Shown here in pieces: positions 1 through 9,114 of a stretch of 64,000 nucleotides of DNA; positions within the stretch are counted from its first letter, which is position 1, and each line of letters begins with the position of its first letter. Under the pieces are notes generated by a model. The model had not been told where the DNA came from, searched no databases, and saw only the letters and a program-made list of their open reading frames with translations. The translations under genes were made by a program, and so were the position numbers. Source of the DNA: Adlercreutzia equolifaciens DSM 19450 (GTDB lineage: Bacteria; Actinomycetota; Coriobacteriia; Coriobacteriales; Eggerthellaceae); assembly GCF_000478885.1 (NCBI RefSeq), contig NC_022567.1:1054001-1118000 (forward strand). Reading direction: 5' to 3'.

Positions 1-39
1 TACGGGGGTGTTTGGAATAACCTACTCGAGGAGGCGGCC

Positions 40-501
40 GTGGGGCACGCGCAATATGATACTGATGGGTTCGATCAAGCCGCGGCGTCGAAGCCGAGGG
101 AGCGCGTTGCGGTAAAAGGCTGCATCTTCAAGGACGGCCGCATGCTGTTCCTGTTCAAGCCCGATGCGGCGCGCCGTCTCAGCATCGCGCCCGATCTCGA
201 GGAGGATCTTCCGGGGGGATGTGTGGAAGCGGGCGAGAGCTGGCAGGAGGCGCTGGTGCGCGAGGTGCGCGAGGAGACCGGTCTGGAGATCGAGGTCGGC
301 GAGCCCTTCGACGCCTGGACGTTGCGCGCCCCGGGGCGACGGATTCTCGGCGTCGACTTCGTTTGCCGCTGGCGCTCCGGCGACGTGCGCCTGAGCCACG
401 AGCACGAGTCCTTCGAATGGCTCACCCTGGAAGAAGTGGAGGCGAAGGGCTGGGAGGCGGAGCCCGTCTACCGGAAGGCCTTCGAATTGGTTGAGGCATG
501 A
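40..501 (+). CDS. NUDIX hydrolase
   Basis: A 153-residue NUDIX-fold pyrophosphohydrolase. The Nudix box is complete: GG at residues 59-60 followed by GE(x7)REVREETGL, which supplies the metal-binding glutamates. These enzymes cleave nucleoside diphosphates linked to another moiety, but the substrate here cannot be read from the sequence. The start is GTG at 40, chosen because a GAGGAGG ribosome-binding site lies just upstream. The next gene starts about 190 bp downstream on the same strand, so it is probably a separate unit. The family assignment is firm, the specificity unknown. Confidence 0.9.
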   Translation: MGHAQYDTDGFDQAAASKPRERVAVKGCIFKDGRMLFLFKPDAARRLSIAPDLEEDLPGGCVEAGESWQEALVREVREETGLEIEVGEPFDAWTLRAPGRRILGVDFVCRWRSGDVRLSHEHESFEWLTLEEVEAKGWEAEPVYRKAFELVEA

Positions 502-692
502 GGGGGTGCGGACGGTTCCCGATAAGCCCAACAGCCGTTTTCAGAAGTACCGGAAGGCATAGCGGGGCGCATCGTTTCTCGGATGCGTTACACTATGCAG
601 TTGGCAAAAGCGGGGCGGCTTAGGCGTCGCTCCTTGATGGAATGCGGGGCGGCTTCGGGCCGTCCCGAGACGACAAACTTCGGGAAGCGCTT

Positions 693-2885
693 ATGATCCT
701 GCAAACTGAACATCTTTCGAAATCCTACGGCGGTCGCACGCTGTTCCACGACGTGACGTTCCGCTTGGAAGAGTACGACCGGCTGGCGCTTGTGGGCCCT
801 AACGGCGCGGGCAAGACGACACTGCTCAACATCATCTCCGGCGAGGACGATCCGGACGAGGGCCGCGTGCTCTTCGCCAAGGGCGCGCGCGTGGGCTATC
901 TGGAGCAGGAGGCCATCGAGATGGGCGACCTCCCCGTCTTCGAAGAGGTCATCTCGTCGCAAACCGAGGTGCTCGAAGCCGAGCAGCGCCTGCACAAGCT
1001 GGAAGCGGAGCTGGGCGCGAACCCCACCGAAGCGCAGCTGGCGGCCGTGGGCCGGGCGCGGGATGCCTACGAGATGCTCGGCGGCTACTCGTTGGAGTCG
1101 AAGGTGCGAAGCGTGCTGTTCGGCCTCGGCTTCACCGAGCGCGACATGACCCGCTCCACCACCGAGTTTTCCGGCGGTTGGCAGATGCGCATCGCGCTCG
1201 CGAAACTGCTCATCCGCAATCCCGAGGTGCTCTTGCTCGACGAGCCGACGAACCACCTGGACTTGGAATCGGTGAAGTGGCTCGAGGGCTTTCTGCGCGG
1301 GTATGCCGGCACGGTCATCGTCGTCTCCCACGACCGCGCCTTCATGGACAACATGGTCGACCGCGTGGCGGAAATCGACAACGGGGAAGTGAATCTGTAC
1401 AAGGGCAACTACTCGAAGTACCTGGTGGCACGCGAGGAGCGCTTGGAGCGCATCAAGGCAGAGCGTGCGAAATCGTTGGAGGAGATCGCGCACCTGCAAG
1501 CCTTCGTCGACCGCTTCCGCTACAAGGCCACCAAGGCCAAGCAGGCCCAGGAGCGCGAGCGGCGCATCGAGAAGATAAAGGAGACGCTGCCGGTCATCCC
1601 CGAGGAGAAGAAGACGGTGCACTTCAACTTCGTGCAGCCGCCGCGCACGGGAGATGAGGTGGTGCGGGCGCGCGGCCTCGTGAAGCGCTACGGCGACCAC
1701 ACGGTGTACGACGGCATCGACTTCACGATGTACCGCGGCGACAAGGTGGCGCTCGTGGGCCCCAACGGCGCGGGCAAATCCACGCTCTTGAAGATGATCG
1801 CCGGGGTGGAAAAGCCCGACGCCGGCACCATCGACTACGGCGTGAACGTCGATCTCACCTACTACGCCCAGCACCAGCTGGAAGAGCTGCACGCGGGCAA
1901 CACCGTCTTCGAGGAGCTGGATCACGCGGCCCCCGGCTGGTCCATCTCCCAGGTGCGCAGCCTGCTGGGCGCGTTTTTGTTCACGGGGGACGCCGTGGAC
2001 AAGAAGGTGTCGGTGCTCTCCGGCGGCGAGAAGGGGCGGCTCGCCCTGGCGAAGATGCTCGTGGCCCCCAAGCCCCTGCTGTGTTTGGACGAGCCCACCA
2101 ACCACTTGGACATCTCCAGTGCCGACGTGCTGGAGCAGGCCCTGCAGCACTTCGACGGCACCATCCTGTTCATCACCCACGACCGCCATCTCATCCGCGG
2201 GGTGGCCAACCGCATCGTGGAGGTGAAGGACGGTCAGATCACCAACTACGAGGGCGACTACGACTACTACCTGTACAAGTCGGGCCAGCTCGATGGCGAC
2301 GTGGACGCCGACCGCTCGGTGGTGGACGAGGCGCTCTCCGATGCGGGCATCCACGGGAAGGGGAGCGCTGCGGCCCCCGAGAAGCGCCGCGCCGGAGCGG
2401 CGTCCCCCACGAAGATCACCGTGAACCGCCGCCGCGACCGCCAAGGCTCGAGCTCGACGGCTGCTCGGGATGGTTCCGTAGGGGCTGACCTCGGTCAGCC
2501 CTCCGCAGCTGTCAAGGGCTCCGGGGTCACGCCGGCGCCCAAGGGCGGTGATGTGCAGCTCACCGCGCCCAAGGGGAGCGCCCCCAAGACCAAGGAGCAG
2601 AAGCGCCGCGAGGCCGAAGCCCGCAACCGCGCCTACGCGGCCCTGAAGAACCACCGCAAGCGCATCGCCCAGCTGGACGAGCAGATGGAGCGAGACAACG
2701 CCCGCATGGAGGAGCTGCTGGCCATGATGGCCGACCCCGACTTCTACGTGAACGAGGACGCCTCCTCCGATGCCATCGCCGAGCACGCCAAACTGAAGCA
2801 GCGTCTGGCCGCCGCCGAGGAGGAGTGGTTCACCCTCACCGAGGAGCTGGAAGCCGAAATGGCCCGCCAACAGGAGCGGGCTTAG
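693..2885 (+). CDS. ABC-F family ATPase (Uup/EttA-like)
   Basis: A soluble tandem ABC ATPase of the ABC-F type, which act on the ribosome; it has no membrane segments. The first domain has Walker A GPNGAGKTT, signature SGGWQMR and Walker B LLLDEPTNHLD. The second has GPNGAGKST, LSGGEKGR and LCLDEPTNHLD. The two are joined by the charged inter-domain linker typical of ABC-F. After the second domain comes a long low-complexity tether (about residues 520-630) and a C-terminal coiled coil as in Uup. An upstream in-frame ATG at 642 would add 17 residues, but ATG 693 matches where the family begins (MILQTEHLSKSYGG). The tether contains an in-frame copy of a short palindromic repeat (2478-2503). Whether it is an antibiotic-protection or housekeeping member cannot be told. 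Confidence 0.92.
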   Translation: MILQTEHLSKSYGGRTLFHDVTFRLEEYDRLALVGPNGAGKTTLLNIISGEDDPDEGRVLFAKGARVGYLEQEAIEMGDLPVFEEVISSQTEVLEAEQRLHKLEAELGANPTEAQLAAVGRARDAYEMLGGYSLESKVRSVLFGLGFTERDMTRSTTEFSGGWQMRIALAKLLIRNPEVLLLDEPTNHLDLESVKWLEGFLRGYAGTVIVVSHDRAFMDNMVDRVAEIDNGEVNLYKGNYSKYLVAREERLERIKAERAKSLEEIAHLQAFVDRFRYKATKAKQAQERERRIEKIKETLPVIPEEKKTVHFNFVQPPRTGDEVVRARGLVKRYGDHTVYDGIDFTMYRGDKVALVGPNGAGKSTLLKMIAGVEKPDAGTIDYGVNVDLTYYAQHQLEELHAGNTVFEELDHAAPGWSISQVRSLLGAFLFTGDAVDKKVSVLSGGEKGRLALAKMLVAPKPLLCLDEPTNHLDISSADVLEQALQHFDGTILFITHDRHLIRGVANRIVEVKDGQITNYEGDYDYYLYKSGQLDGDVDADRSVVDEALSDAGIHGKGSAAAPEKRRAGAASPTKITVNRRRDRQGSSSTAARDGSVGADLGQPSAAVKGSGVTPAPKGGDVQLTAPKGSAPKTKEQKRREAEARNRAYAALKNHRKRIAQLDEQMERDNARMEELLAMMADPDFYVNEDASSDAIAEHAKLKQRLAAAEEEWFTLTEELEAEMARQQERA
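2478..2503 (+). repeat. short palindromic repeat GTAGGGGC..., copy 1, inside a CDS
   Basis: GTAGGGGCTGACC followed by TCGGTCAGCCCTC forms a short hairpin. It matches the pattern of three other copies (15944-15967, 15994-16019, 45045-45070), with the stem changed from CGA/TCG to TGA/TCA. This copy is read in frame within the flexible linker of the ABC-F protein, giving GSVGADLGQPS. Confidence 0.6.
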
Positions 2886-2897
2886 GGGATCCCTCCG

Positions 2898-3015
2898 GTT
2901 CGAGCTGCGCGGTACCGTTCAGTCGCTCAGACAGTCCTCGCTCGGCGGAAATGCCCACTGGGCATTTCCGTTCGCTGCGGAACTCACTTGGTGAACGGCA
3001 CCCCGCATCTCGAAC
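2898..3015 (+). repeat. palindromic element, copy 1
   Basis: A 118-bp element filling the gap between the ABC-F gene and trmL. The outer arms are GTTCGAGCTGCGCGG... (2898-2921) and its near-perfect reverse complement (2992-3015). The inner hairpin is CGGAAATGCCCA/TGGGCATTTCCG with a one-base loop. Conserved cores are CGCTCAGACAGTCCTCG on the left and CTGCGGAACTC on the right. The same cores occur in copies at about 14.8, 26.5 and 42.6 kb. Confidence 0.85.
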
Positions 3016-3043
3016 CTGCTCTACCAACTATGAAAGGGTTGCA

Positions 3044-3505
3044 ATGTTGAACATTGTTCTTGTGGAACCGGAGATTCCCCAGAATACGGGGAATATTGCG
3101 CGGACATGCGCGTGCGTGGGGGCGCGGCTGCATTTGGTGGAGCCGATGGGGTTTCGGCTGACGGAGAAGAACTTGAAGCGGGCCGGATGCGACTATTGGG
3201 ACGATGTCGAGGTTGTGCGGTGGCCGTGCGTCGAGGCGTTCTTCGCGGCTCACGGCGATGATGAGCTGCACCTTTTCACGGGACAGGCGGCGTGCGGCTA
3301 TCGCGATGCCGTCTACGGACCGGACGCGTTTCTGCTGTTCGGGCGCGAGAGCCGCGGGCTCGATCAGGCAATCATCGATGCCCGCGCCGACCGTTGCCGG
3401 CGCATCCCCATGCGCGAGGGCGCCCGTTCCCTCAACCTTTCCAATGCCGTCGCCATAGCTGCCTACGAGGCTCTGGCCCAGCAAGGCTTTCCGGGGTTGG
3501 TGTAG
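3044..3505 (+). CDS. trmL: tRNA (cytidine(34)-2'-O)-methyltransferase (TrmL)
   Basis: A minimal SPOUT-class methyltransferase of 153 residues, the usual length for TrmL/YibK, which methylates the 2'-O of the wobble nucleotide of certain leucine tRNAs using S-adenosylmethionine. It begins MLNIVLVEPEIPQNTGNIAR, the family's N-terminal signature. It carries LFGRESRGL and RSLNLSNAVAIAAYEA, the knot motifs that bind the cofactor. The start is ATG 3044 with AAAGGG upstream; the frame stays open further upstream but only through the palindromic element. It ends directly against the antiporter gene (stop 3503-3505, next ATG 3506), so the two are likely co-transcribed. Confidence 0.92.
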   Translation: MLNIVLVEPEIPQNTGNIARTCACVGARLHLVEPMGFRLTEKNLKRAGCDYWDDVEVVRWPCVEAFFAAHGDDELHLFTGQAACGYRDAVYGPDAFLLFGRESRGLDQAIIDARADRCRRIPMREGARSLNLSNAVAIAAYEALAQQGFPGLV

Positions 3506-5281
3506 ATGGAGACCTTCGAGCTGATTCTGTTCCTGCTGACGGCGGTCATCGCCTCCAGCATTCTGGACAAGTTCCTGCCGCCGTTGTCGCTGCCGCTCGT
3601 GCAGATCGCCCTCGGCGCGGTGCTCGCGCTGGCGGTGCCCACGCCGTTGGAATGGGGCATCGATCCGGAGTTGCTGCTCATCCTGTTCATCGCGCCTCTG
3701 CACTTCAACGAGTCGCGCCACGTGGACTCCGGAGCCCTGTGGAAAAACCGCTGGGGCATCGCGTTGCTTTCCGTGGGGCTCGTCTTCGCCATCGTTGCTG
3801 CCTGCGGGGCGACGTTGCACGCGCTTTTGCCCGCCGTGCCCCTGGCGGCTGCCTGCGCGCTCGGCGGCGCCATGGGATCTACCGATGCCGTGGCCGTCAC
3901 GGCGCTGACCCACGACCGCCGGTTCGGCCGCCGTCACGAGGCGCTGCTCAAGGGCGAGGCCCTGTTCAACGACGTGACGGGCACCGTGGTGTTCCAATGC
4001 TGCCTGACGATTCTGGCCACGGGATCGTTCTCGCTTTTGCACGCGGGCGAGGAGTTCGCCCTCGATCTGTTCGGCGGATTCTTCGGCGGTCTTATCATGG
4101 GGCTTCTTGCCTGGGGCCTTTTGCAAGTGCTGCGCCGCACGGGACTCGACAACCCCACGCTCCACGTGATGCTGGAGCTGCTTTTGCCCTTCGTCATCTA
4201 TCTGGCGGCGAAATCGTTGCACATCGGCGCGGTCATCGCCGTGGTGGCCTCGGGGCTTATGCTGTCCCTACTGCCCCAGCGCCACACGGCTGCCACGGCC
4301 CGCACCAAGCTGCAGGCCCAAAGCGTGTGGACGACCTTGGAGTTCGTGCTGAACGGGATCATCTTCGTCGTGCTGGGCATGCAGCTGCCGCGCCTTCTGG
4401 AACCGGCGGCCGAGGGGAGCTTGGGCGATCCGGCGACGCTGCTGGGCGTCGTGGTGGTGCTGACTCTCGTGTTGGAAGGAGTGCGATTCCTGTGGCTGCT
4501 CGCCATGGACGTGAGGGCTGCGGCCGCTCGGGGCGACGGCGTCCGCAGCTGCTTTGCGCCCGAGGCTCTGCGCGGCACGCTCGCCATGGCACTGGCCGGC
4601 GCCAAGGGCGGCATCACGCTTTCCCTCATGCTGACGCTGACGGCGAGTGCGGCGCTTTCTGCCGCGGGCCGGGCCACGCTCGTCTCCATCGCCTCGGGCA
4701 TGATCGTGCTGACGTTGGTGTTGGCTGATTTCGCGGTGCCGGCGCTTACGCCCTCGAAGCGTTCGGCGAAGCGCACCCGCGATCGGGTGGACGCCGAGAT
4801 CGACCTCGCCCTGGGCGTGATCGCCTCCATCGAGGCCGATGCGCATCTCACTGGAGCGGTGAAGGGCGCTGTCGCCGACGCTGTCGATGAGCCGGCCACG
4901 GTCGTCGTCATGCACCGCTATGCCGAGATGCTGGAAGATCTCGCGCCCGCGGCATCGCCCGCGGCGGCGGCCCGGGCCCGTGCGGAAGTCGCTCGGGTGC
5001 GCGGCCTTTACGATCAGCTGGACGACATCGCCCGCAGAGCGGCGCGGTGGGATGAGGGCGAAGGCGACATGGAAGGGGAGGAGAGTCCGGCTGCCCCCAG
5101 CCTGTCCGACCAGTTCCATCAGATGCGCGAGACCCATGACGCTGTGGAGGACGTGCAGGCCCAGGCCCTCGTCCGCGAGCTGCAGCTCATCAAGGCCATG
5201 GTCGCCGACGGCGCCATCGACGCGGCCCATGCCAAGGACCTGCGCAATGACGTCTACATCCAGCAGCTGGTACTCGACTAG
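3506..5281 (+). CDS. CPA1-family Na+/H+ antiporter
   Basis: A 591-residue integral membrane cation/proton exchanger. Roughly the first 400 residues hold about a dozen hydrophobic segments. Family motifs are GSTDAVAVTAL near residue 127 and GEALFNDVTGTVVF near residue 150, where the Asn-Asp pair is the ion-binding site of CPA1 exchangers (usual form GESLFND). The last 180 residues are a hydrophilic, helical cytoplasmic tail that probably regulates transport. It abuts trmL without a gap. Ion preference (Na+ or K+) is not evident from the sequence. Confidence 0.88.
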   Translation: METFELILFLLTAVIASSILDKFLPPLSLPLVQIALGAVLALAVPTPLEWGIDPELLLILFIAPLHFNESRHVDSGALWKNRWGIALLSVGLVFAIVAACGATLHALLPAVPLAAACALGGAMGSTDAVAVTALTHDRRFGRRHEALLKGEALFNDVTGTVVFQCCLTILATGSFSLLHAGEEFALDLFGGFFGGLIMGLLAWGLLQVLRRTGLDNPTLHVMLELLLPFVIYLAAKSLHIGAVIAVVASGLMLSLLPQRHTAATARTKLQAQSVWTTLEFVLNGIIFVVLGMQLPRLLEPAAEGSLGDPATLLGVVVVLTLVLEGVRFLWLLAMDVRAAAARGDGVRSCFAPEALRGTLAMALAGAKGGITLSLMLTLTASAALSAAGRATLVSIASGMIVLTLVLADFAVPALTPSKRSAKRTRDRVDAEIDLALGVIASIEADAHLTGAVKGAVADAVDEPATVVVMHRYAEMLEDLAPAASPAAAARARAEVARVRGLYDQLDDIARRAARWDEGEGDMEGEESPAAPSLSDQFHQMRETHDAVEDVQAQALVRELQLIKAMVADGAIDAAHAKDLRNDVYIQQLVLD

Positions 5282-5294
5282 CGCTTTCTCCTAT

Positions 5295-5324
5295 TTGCCC
5301 AGATGGGAGCCGAGTCGGTATAAT
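5295..5324 (+). promoter_or_regulatory. putative promoter of the LuxR regulator gene
   Basis: TTGCCC (5295-5300) and TATAAT (5319-5324) are separated by 18 bases and lie about 30 bp before the GTG start. The same TTGCCC-18-TATA arrangement is found before rpmB (39940-39969). Confidence 0.6.
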
Positions 5325-5354
5325 GGCGCAGATGACGTAGCGCAAGGAGGGAAT

Positions 5355-6812
5355 GTGGGCATCGGAGAACAGGGGTCGCCGAAGGACCGCGCGACGGACA
5401 GTGCGGCGGCTGGTAAGGAGCGCCGGCCGGCCGTGCTGCGCAATTTCGACATTTCCTACATCGGGGTGTGCGCGCCGCAGATATGGATCTACTGCATCGC
5501 CCATCGCAGCGACGGGGCCCTCGGCGAGGTCGCGTTGGGCGTGCCTTTGTATTTGGCCCTTTCGGCGACGATGGCCGTCGTTATGATGCTGGTGCTGAGG
5601 GGGTGCGTGCCGAGTCTCCGGCGCCTCGCGTGGCCCTTGGCCGTTGTGCAGGGGCTTGCCAGCGTCGCTTTGGTGGTGCCGCTGCTCCCAGCATCACCCT
5701 CAGCTTCGATCTTTTATGCGGTCGCCGCCGCGCTCGCGGGCGCGGGCGTCGCGTGGCTCTATCTGCAATGGGCGCCGTTCTTCGCCAGCTTGGGAGCCAA
5801 AGATGTCATCGCCTGCGTGTTCATCGCCATGGCGGTAGGTTCCGCGTTGAAGGTGCCCCTCGATATGCTGCCGGCTCCCGCTGCGGCCATCGTGCTGGCG
5901 CTGCTTCCGGCCGTCTCGGTGGCCCTCGCGCGCCGCGCCGATGCCCACCCCGTGCCCGCAGGGCGCGCGCCGCGCATGTTCCACGAGGTGAATCCCACGG
6001 CGATTCCCTGGAAGATTCTCTTCGGCGTGGCCGTCTACAGCTTTGCCATCGGGGCCGTGAAGGGTGTCCCCGTGCAATCCGACCCCGTGCCCTTCGTGGC
6101 GCTCACCGTTGTGCACCACGGCGTCGAGATCGTTCTTGCCGCAGCCATGCTGTGGTGGGTGCTCGTGCGCGGGCGGCTCATTAACTTCTCGGGGCTGTGG
6201 CGCGCCGTGCTGCTGTTCACGGCGGCGGCGCTGTTCTTTTTGCCCGTGGCCGGCCCCGCGGCCGTGCCCTGGTTGCTTCTCGGCGCCGGTATCGCCCAAA
6301 CCCTCGTGGTCATGCTGCTGTGGGCCATGCTCGCCGATGTGGCCCACCATTCCACGGCCTCGCCCCTCGTGATCTTCGCCTCGGGATGGCTCGCCTACTC
6401 GCTACCCTTGGCCCTGGGCGAGACGGCGGGCGTGCTCCTCGGGCAGTTGGAATCTCCCGCGATCGCCGTGGCGATGCTGGCCTATGTCGTCACGGTGACG
6501 GTGGTGCTGGCCTTGAACGACAGCGCCTTCGCGCAGCGGCGCATCTTCGCCGATCTGGACGTCGCCGCTCCGGTGCCTGCGGTCTTCGAAAGTTTGGATG
6601 CGGGCTGCGAGCGCCTCGGCGCCGAGGGCGGTCTCACGGTGCGCGAGGTGGAGGTGCTCCAGATGCTCGTGAAGGGCCGTTCCAAATCTTATATCGCCGA
6701 GACGCTGTTCATTTCCGAGAACACCGTGCGATCCCATTCGAAGCACATCTACCAGAAGCTCGGCGTTCACTCCAAGCAAGAGGTGCTCGACTTGCTCGGT
6801 CTTGGCGACTGA
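5355..6812 (+). CDS. membrane-anchored LuxR-family transcriptional regulator
   Basis: A 485-residue fusion of a polytopic membrane domain with a DNA-binding domain. About residues 35-410 are hydrophobic with roughly 12 likely transmembrane segments, resembling a transporter fold. The C-terminal 65 residues are a LuxR/GerE helix-turn-helix (LTVREVEVLQMLVKGRSKS, then ISENTVRSHSKHIYQKLGV). This architecture is common and expanded in Eggerthellaceae. The start is GTG 5355, placed by AAGGAGG at 5344-5350. It lies upstream of, and in the same orientation as, the flavin reductase at 7066, so control of that gene is the obvious inference. No ligand-binding site is recognisable. Confidence 0.88.
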   Translation: MGIGEQGSPKDRATDSAAAGKERRPAVLRNFDISYIGVCAPQIWIYCIAHRSDGALGEVALGVPLYLALSATMAVVMMLVLRGCVPSLRRLAWPLAVVQGLASVALVVPLLPASPSASIFYAVAAALAGAGVAWLYLQWAPFFASLGAKDVIACVFIAMAVGSALKVPLDMLPAPAAAIVLALLPAVSVALARRADAHPVPAGRAPRMFHEVNPTAIPWKILFGVAVYSFAIGAVKGVPVQSDPVPFVALTVVHHGVEIVLAAAMLWWVLVRGRLINFSGLWRAVLLFTAAALFFLPVAGPAAVPWLLLGAGIAQTLVVMLLWAMLADVAHHSTASPLVIFASGWLAYSLPLALGETAGVLLGQLESPAIAVAMLAYVVTVTVVLALNDSAFAQRRIFADLDVAAPVPAVFESLDAGCERLGAEGGLTVREVEVLQMLVKGRSKSYIAETLFISENTVRSHSKHIYQKLGVHSKQEVLDLLGLGD

Positions 6813-6836
6813 GATGCCGCCCCGCATCGTCCCCCC

Positions 6837-6860
6837 GGCCGCCACGGTGCGGCCTTTTTC
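6837..6860 (+). terminator. intrinsic terminator after the LuxR gene
   Basis: The stem GGCCGC/GCGGCC (6837-6854) is followed by five T residues, 25 bp after the stop codon. Confidence 0.7.
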
Positions 6861-7065
6861 TTCGACAACGCTTTCAGGTTTTGCCCGTATTCTCAATGAC
6901 CTGGGGAAACGTCCGTATCACCCCCTTCGTGTCATAGGGGTTCTCCGCGAAAACACACCGTTCGTGTACTAGTCCGCCCGCCGGGCCGGGCCCTAGGATG
7001 GCCTCATCGGCGGCGAGCAGACGGCTCAACCGCCCAAGGACATAGGGAGACCCGAGGAGGACACC

Positions 7066-8973
7066 ATGAGCACTATGATTCAGAACCCCAACGAGATCGA
7101 GGCCTTCACGCGTCGTCAGCGCGCCCTCGCCCGTATCCATCGCAACATCGCGGAGAAGTTCCAGCTGAACCGCCGCCAGTTCATCAGCGGCAGCCTCGCC
7201 ACCATGGCGCTCGCCGCGCTCGGTCTTTCCGGTTGCGCGCCGAAGACCCCGGCGGCCTCCACGGGCGATGCCGCGCCGGCCTTCACTCCCGGCACCTACG
7301 AGGCGACCGCTCAGGGCCGCAACGGCGAGATCAAAGTGTCGGTGACCTTCGAGGCCGACCGCATCGCCTCCATCGAGGCCGACCACATGGAGAGCCGCAA
7401 CATCGGCGATGCCGCCGTGCGCCTTCTGACCGACAACTACCTGGACACCCAGAAGCTCTCCGTCGATACCGTGACCGGCGCCACCCTCACCTCCATGGCC
7501 TTCGCCACGGCCGTGGCCGAGTGCGCCGAGGCCGCGGGCGCCGACATGCGCGCCATCATGAAGGGCGACGCCTCCGTGAACGCTGCTGAGCCCATAAGCG
7601 ATGAGGCAGACGTGGTCGTCATCGGCTCCGGCGGCGCGGCCCTGGCCGCCGCCGTGACGGCCGCCGAGGCGGGCAAGTCCGTCGTCATGCTTGAGAAGAT
7701 GGACATCTACGGTGGCAACACCAACGCCGGCGAGGGCACGCTGAACGCGCCGGACCCGGAGCGCCAGGAGCCCATGGGCATCGAGGACTCGCCGGACTTC
7801 TACTACACCCAGACCTTCGAGGGCGGCGACTCGGCGGGCGACCCGGCCCTCGTGCGCATCCTCGCCGACAACGCGCTGGACGCCGTGCACTGGATGGAAG
7901 ACCACGGCCTTGTCTACGAGAAGGAGGTCTTCACGGCCATCGGCGGTCTGTGGCAGCGCGGGCACGCGGTCGAGGTCGAGCGCAAGGGCGAGCAGGGCGG
8001 CAGCTACTACGTCTCCTGCCTGATGGACGCCGCCCAGGCCACGGGCAACTTCACCCTGTACACCGATGCGAAGATCGAAGAGCTCATCGTGGAAGGCGGC
8101 GCGGTCGTAGGCGTGCGCGGCACCCGTCCGTCCTCCGGCGAGGCCGTGGAAGTGCGCGGAAAGTCCGTGGTGCTCGCCACGGGCGGCTACTCCCGCAATG
8201 CCGAGCTGGCCATGCAGTACGACAAGCGCGTGACTGAATCCATGCCCTCTTCCAACGTGTGTTCCTCCACCGGCGACGGCCTGGCTTTGGCCGAGGCCGC
8301 CGGCGCGGGGCTGCGCAACATGGAGCTCGTGCAGATTCACCCCTTGGGCGACCCGCAGAACGGCGGCGTGGCCACCTTCGTGGGCAACTGGCTGGGTGTG
8401 GAGGACTACGTGATGGTCAACGACGATGCCGTCCGCTTCGTCCGCGAGGACGAGCGCCGCGACACCATCGCCGATGCCATCCTGGAGCAGCCGAACGACG
8501 AGATGTGGCTTCTGGTGGATTCCACGAACATCAAGGACGACCGCTTGGAGGAGATCGCCGACTTGGTGGCGAAGGGCCACAGCTTCAAGGCCGACACCAT
8601 CGAGGACTTGGCGACCCAGATCGGCGTGGATCCCTCGACGCTCGCCGAGACCATCGAGGGCTACAACGCCTGCGTGGCCGCCGGCAAGGACACGCAGATC
8701 GCGCCCGGCAAGGAGCTTTTGGGCGATGCGGTGTCCGATCCCTCCTTCTACGCCTCCAAGCGCATCCCGACCATCCACTACACCATGGGCGGCGTGTGCA
8801 TCAGCCCCGAGGCGCAGGTGCTCACCGCTGCGGGCGAGGTCATCCCCGGCCTGTTCGCCGCCGGCGAGGTGACCGGCGGCGTGCAGGGGGCCAACCGCCT
8901 GGGCGGCAACTCCTACACCGATCTGATCGTGTTCGGCCGCATCGCCGGCGCCTCGGCCGCCGCTGCCGCCTAA
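7066..8973 (+). CDS. Tat-exported FMN-binding/FAD-dependent fumarate reductase-like oxidoreductase
   Basis: A 635-residue exported flavoprotein. A twin-arginine signal (NRRQFISG near residue 44) leads into a hydrophobic stretch ending LGLSGC, which may also be a lipobox. Residues about 80-165 form an FMN-binding domain with the covalent-attachment motif VTGATLTS. An FAD domain follows (VVVIGSGGAALAAA near residue 180). The C-terminus carries HYTMGG and AAGEVTGGVQGANRLGGNS, matching the fumarate reductase/flavocytochrome c family. There is no haem domain, so electrons must come from another carrier. The acceptor could be fumarate, urocanate, a cinnamate or another enoate. The start has GAGGAGGACACC upstream. 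The neighbouring LuxR regulator probably controls it. Confidence 0.9.
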   Translation: MSTMIQNPNEIEAFTRRQRALARIHRNIAEKFQLNRRQFISGSLATMALAALGLSGCAPKTPAASTGDAAPAFTPGTYEATAQGRNGEIKVSVTFEADRIASIEADHMESRNIGDAAVRLLTDNYLDTQKLSVDTVTGATLTSMAFATAVAECAEAAGADMRAIMKGDASVNAAEPISDEADVVVIGSGGAALAAAVTAAEAGKSVVMLEKMDIYGGNTNAGEGTLNAPDPERQEPMGIEDSPDFYYTQTFEGGDSAGDPALVRILADNALDAVHWMEDHGLVYEKEVFTAIGGLWQRGHAVEVERKGEQGGSYYVSCLMDAAQATGNFTLYTDAKIEELIVEGGAVVGVRGTRPSSGEAVEVRGKSVVLATGGYSRNAELAMQYDKRVTESMPSSNVCSSTGDGLALAEAAGAGLRNMELVQIHPLGDPQNGGVATFVGNWLGVEDYVMVNDDAVRFVREDERRDTIADAILEQPNDEMWLLVDSTNIKDDRLEEIADLVAKGHSFKADTIEDLATQIGVDPSTLAETIEGYNACVAAGKDTQIAPGKELLGDAVSDPSFYASKRIPTIHYTMGGVCISPEAQVLTAAGEVIPGLFAAGEVTGGVQGANRLGGNSYTDLIVFGRIAGASAAAAA

Positions 8974-8998
8974 GATCCCTGCGCCCCTCCTCTTTTGA

Positions 8999-9032
8999 GC
9001 CCCGCGACGCCTCCCTCCCTCCGTCGCGGGGC
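8999..9032 (+). terminator. hairpin after the flavin reductase gene
   Basis: A perfect 11-bp stem GCCCCGCGACG/CGTCGCGGGGC with a 12-base loop, 25 bp past the stop codon. No T tract follows, so it may be a transcript-end stabiliser rather than an intrinsic terminator. Confidence 0.5.
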
Positions 9033-9114
9033 CCGCTGTCGTTCATCGGCGGTTTCTGTGGGTTTGGAAGGCGGCGCGATGATGAGGGCGCGCGGTGCGC
9101 TACACTTATGCGTT

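Noticed and set aside
588..2870. Minus-strand open frame of 760 codons opposite the ABC-F gene
   Set aside because: Shadow of the ABC-F coding sequence; low-complexity His/Val/Leu-rich translation without motifs.
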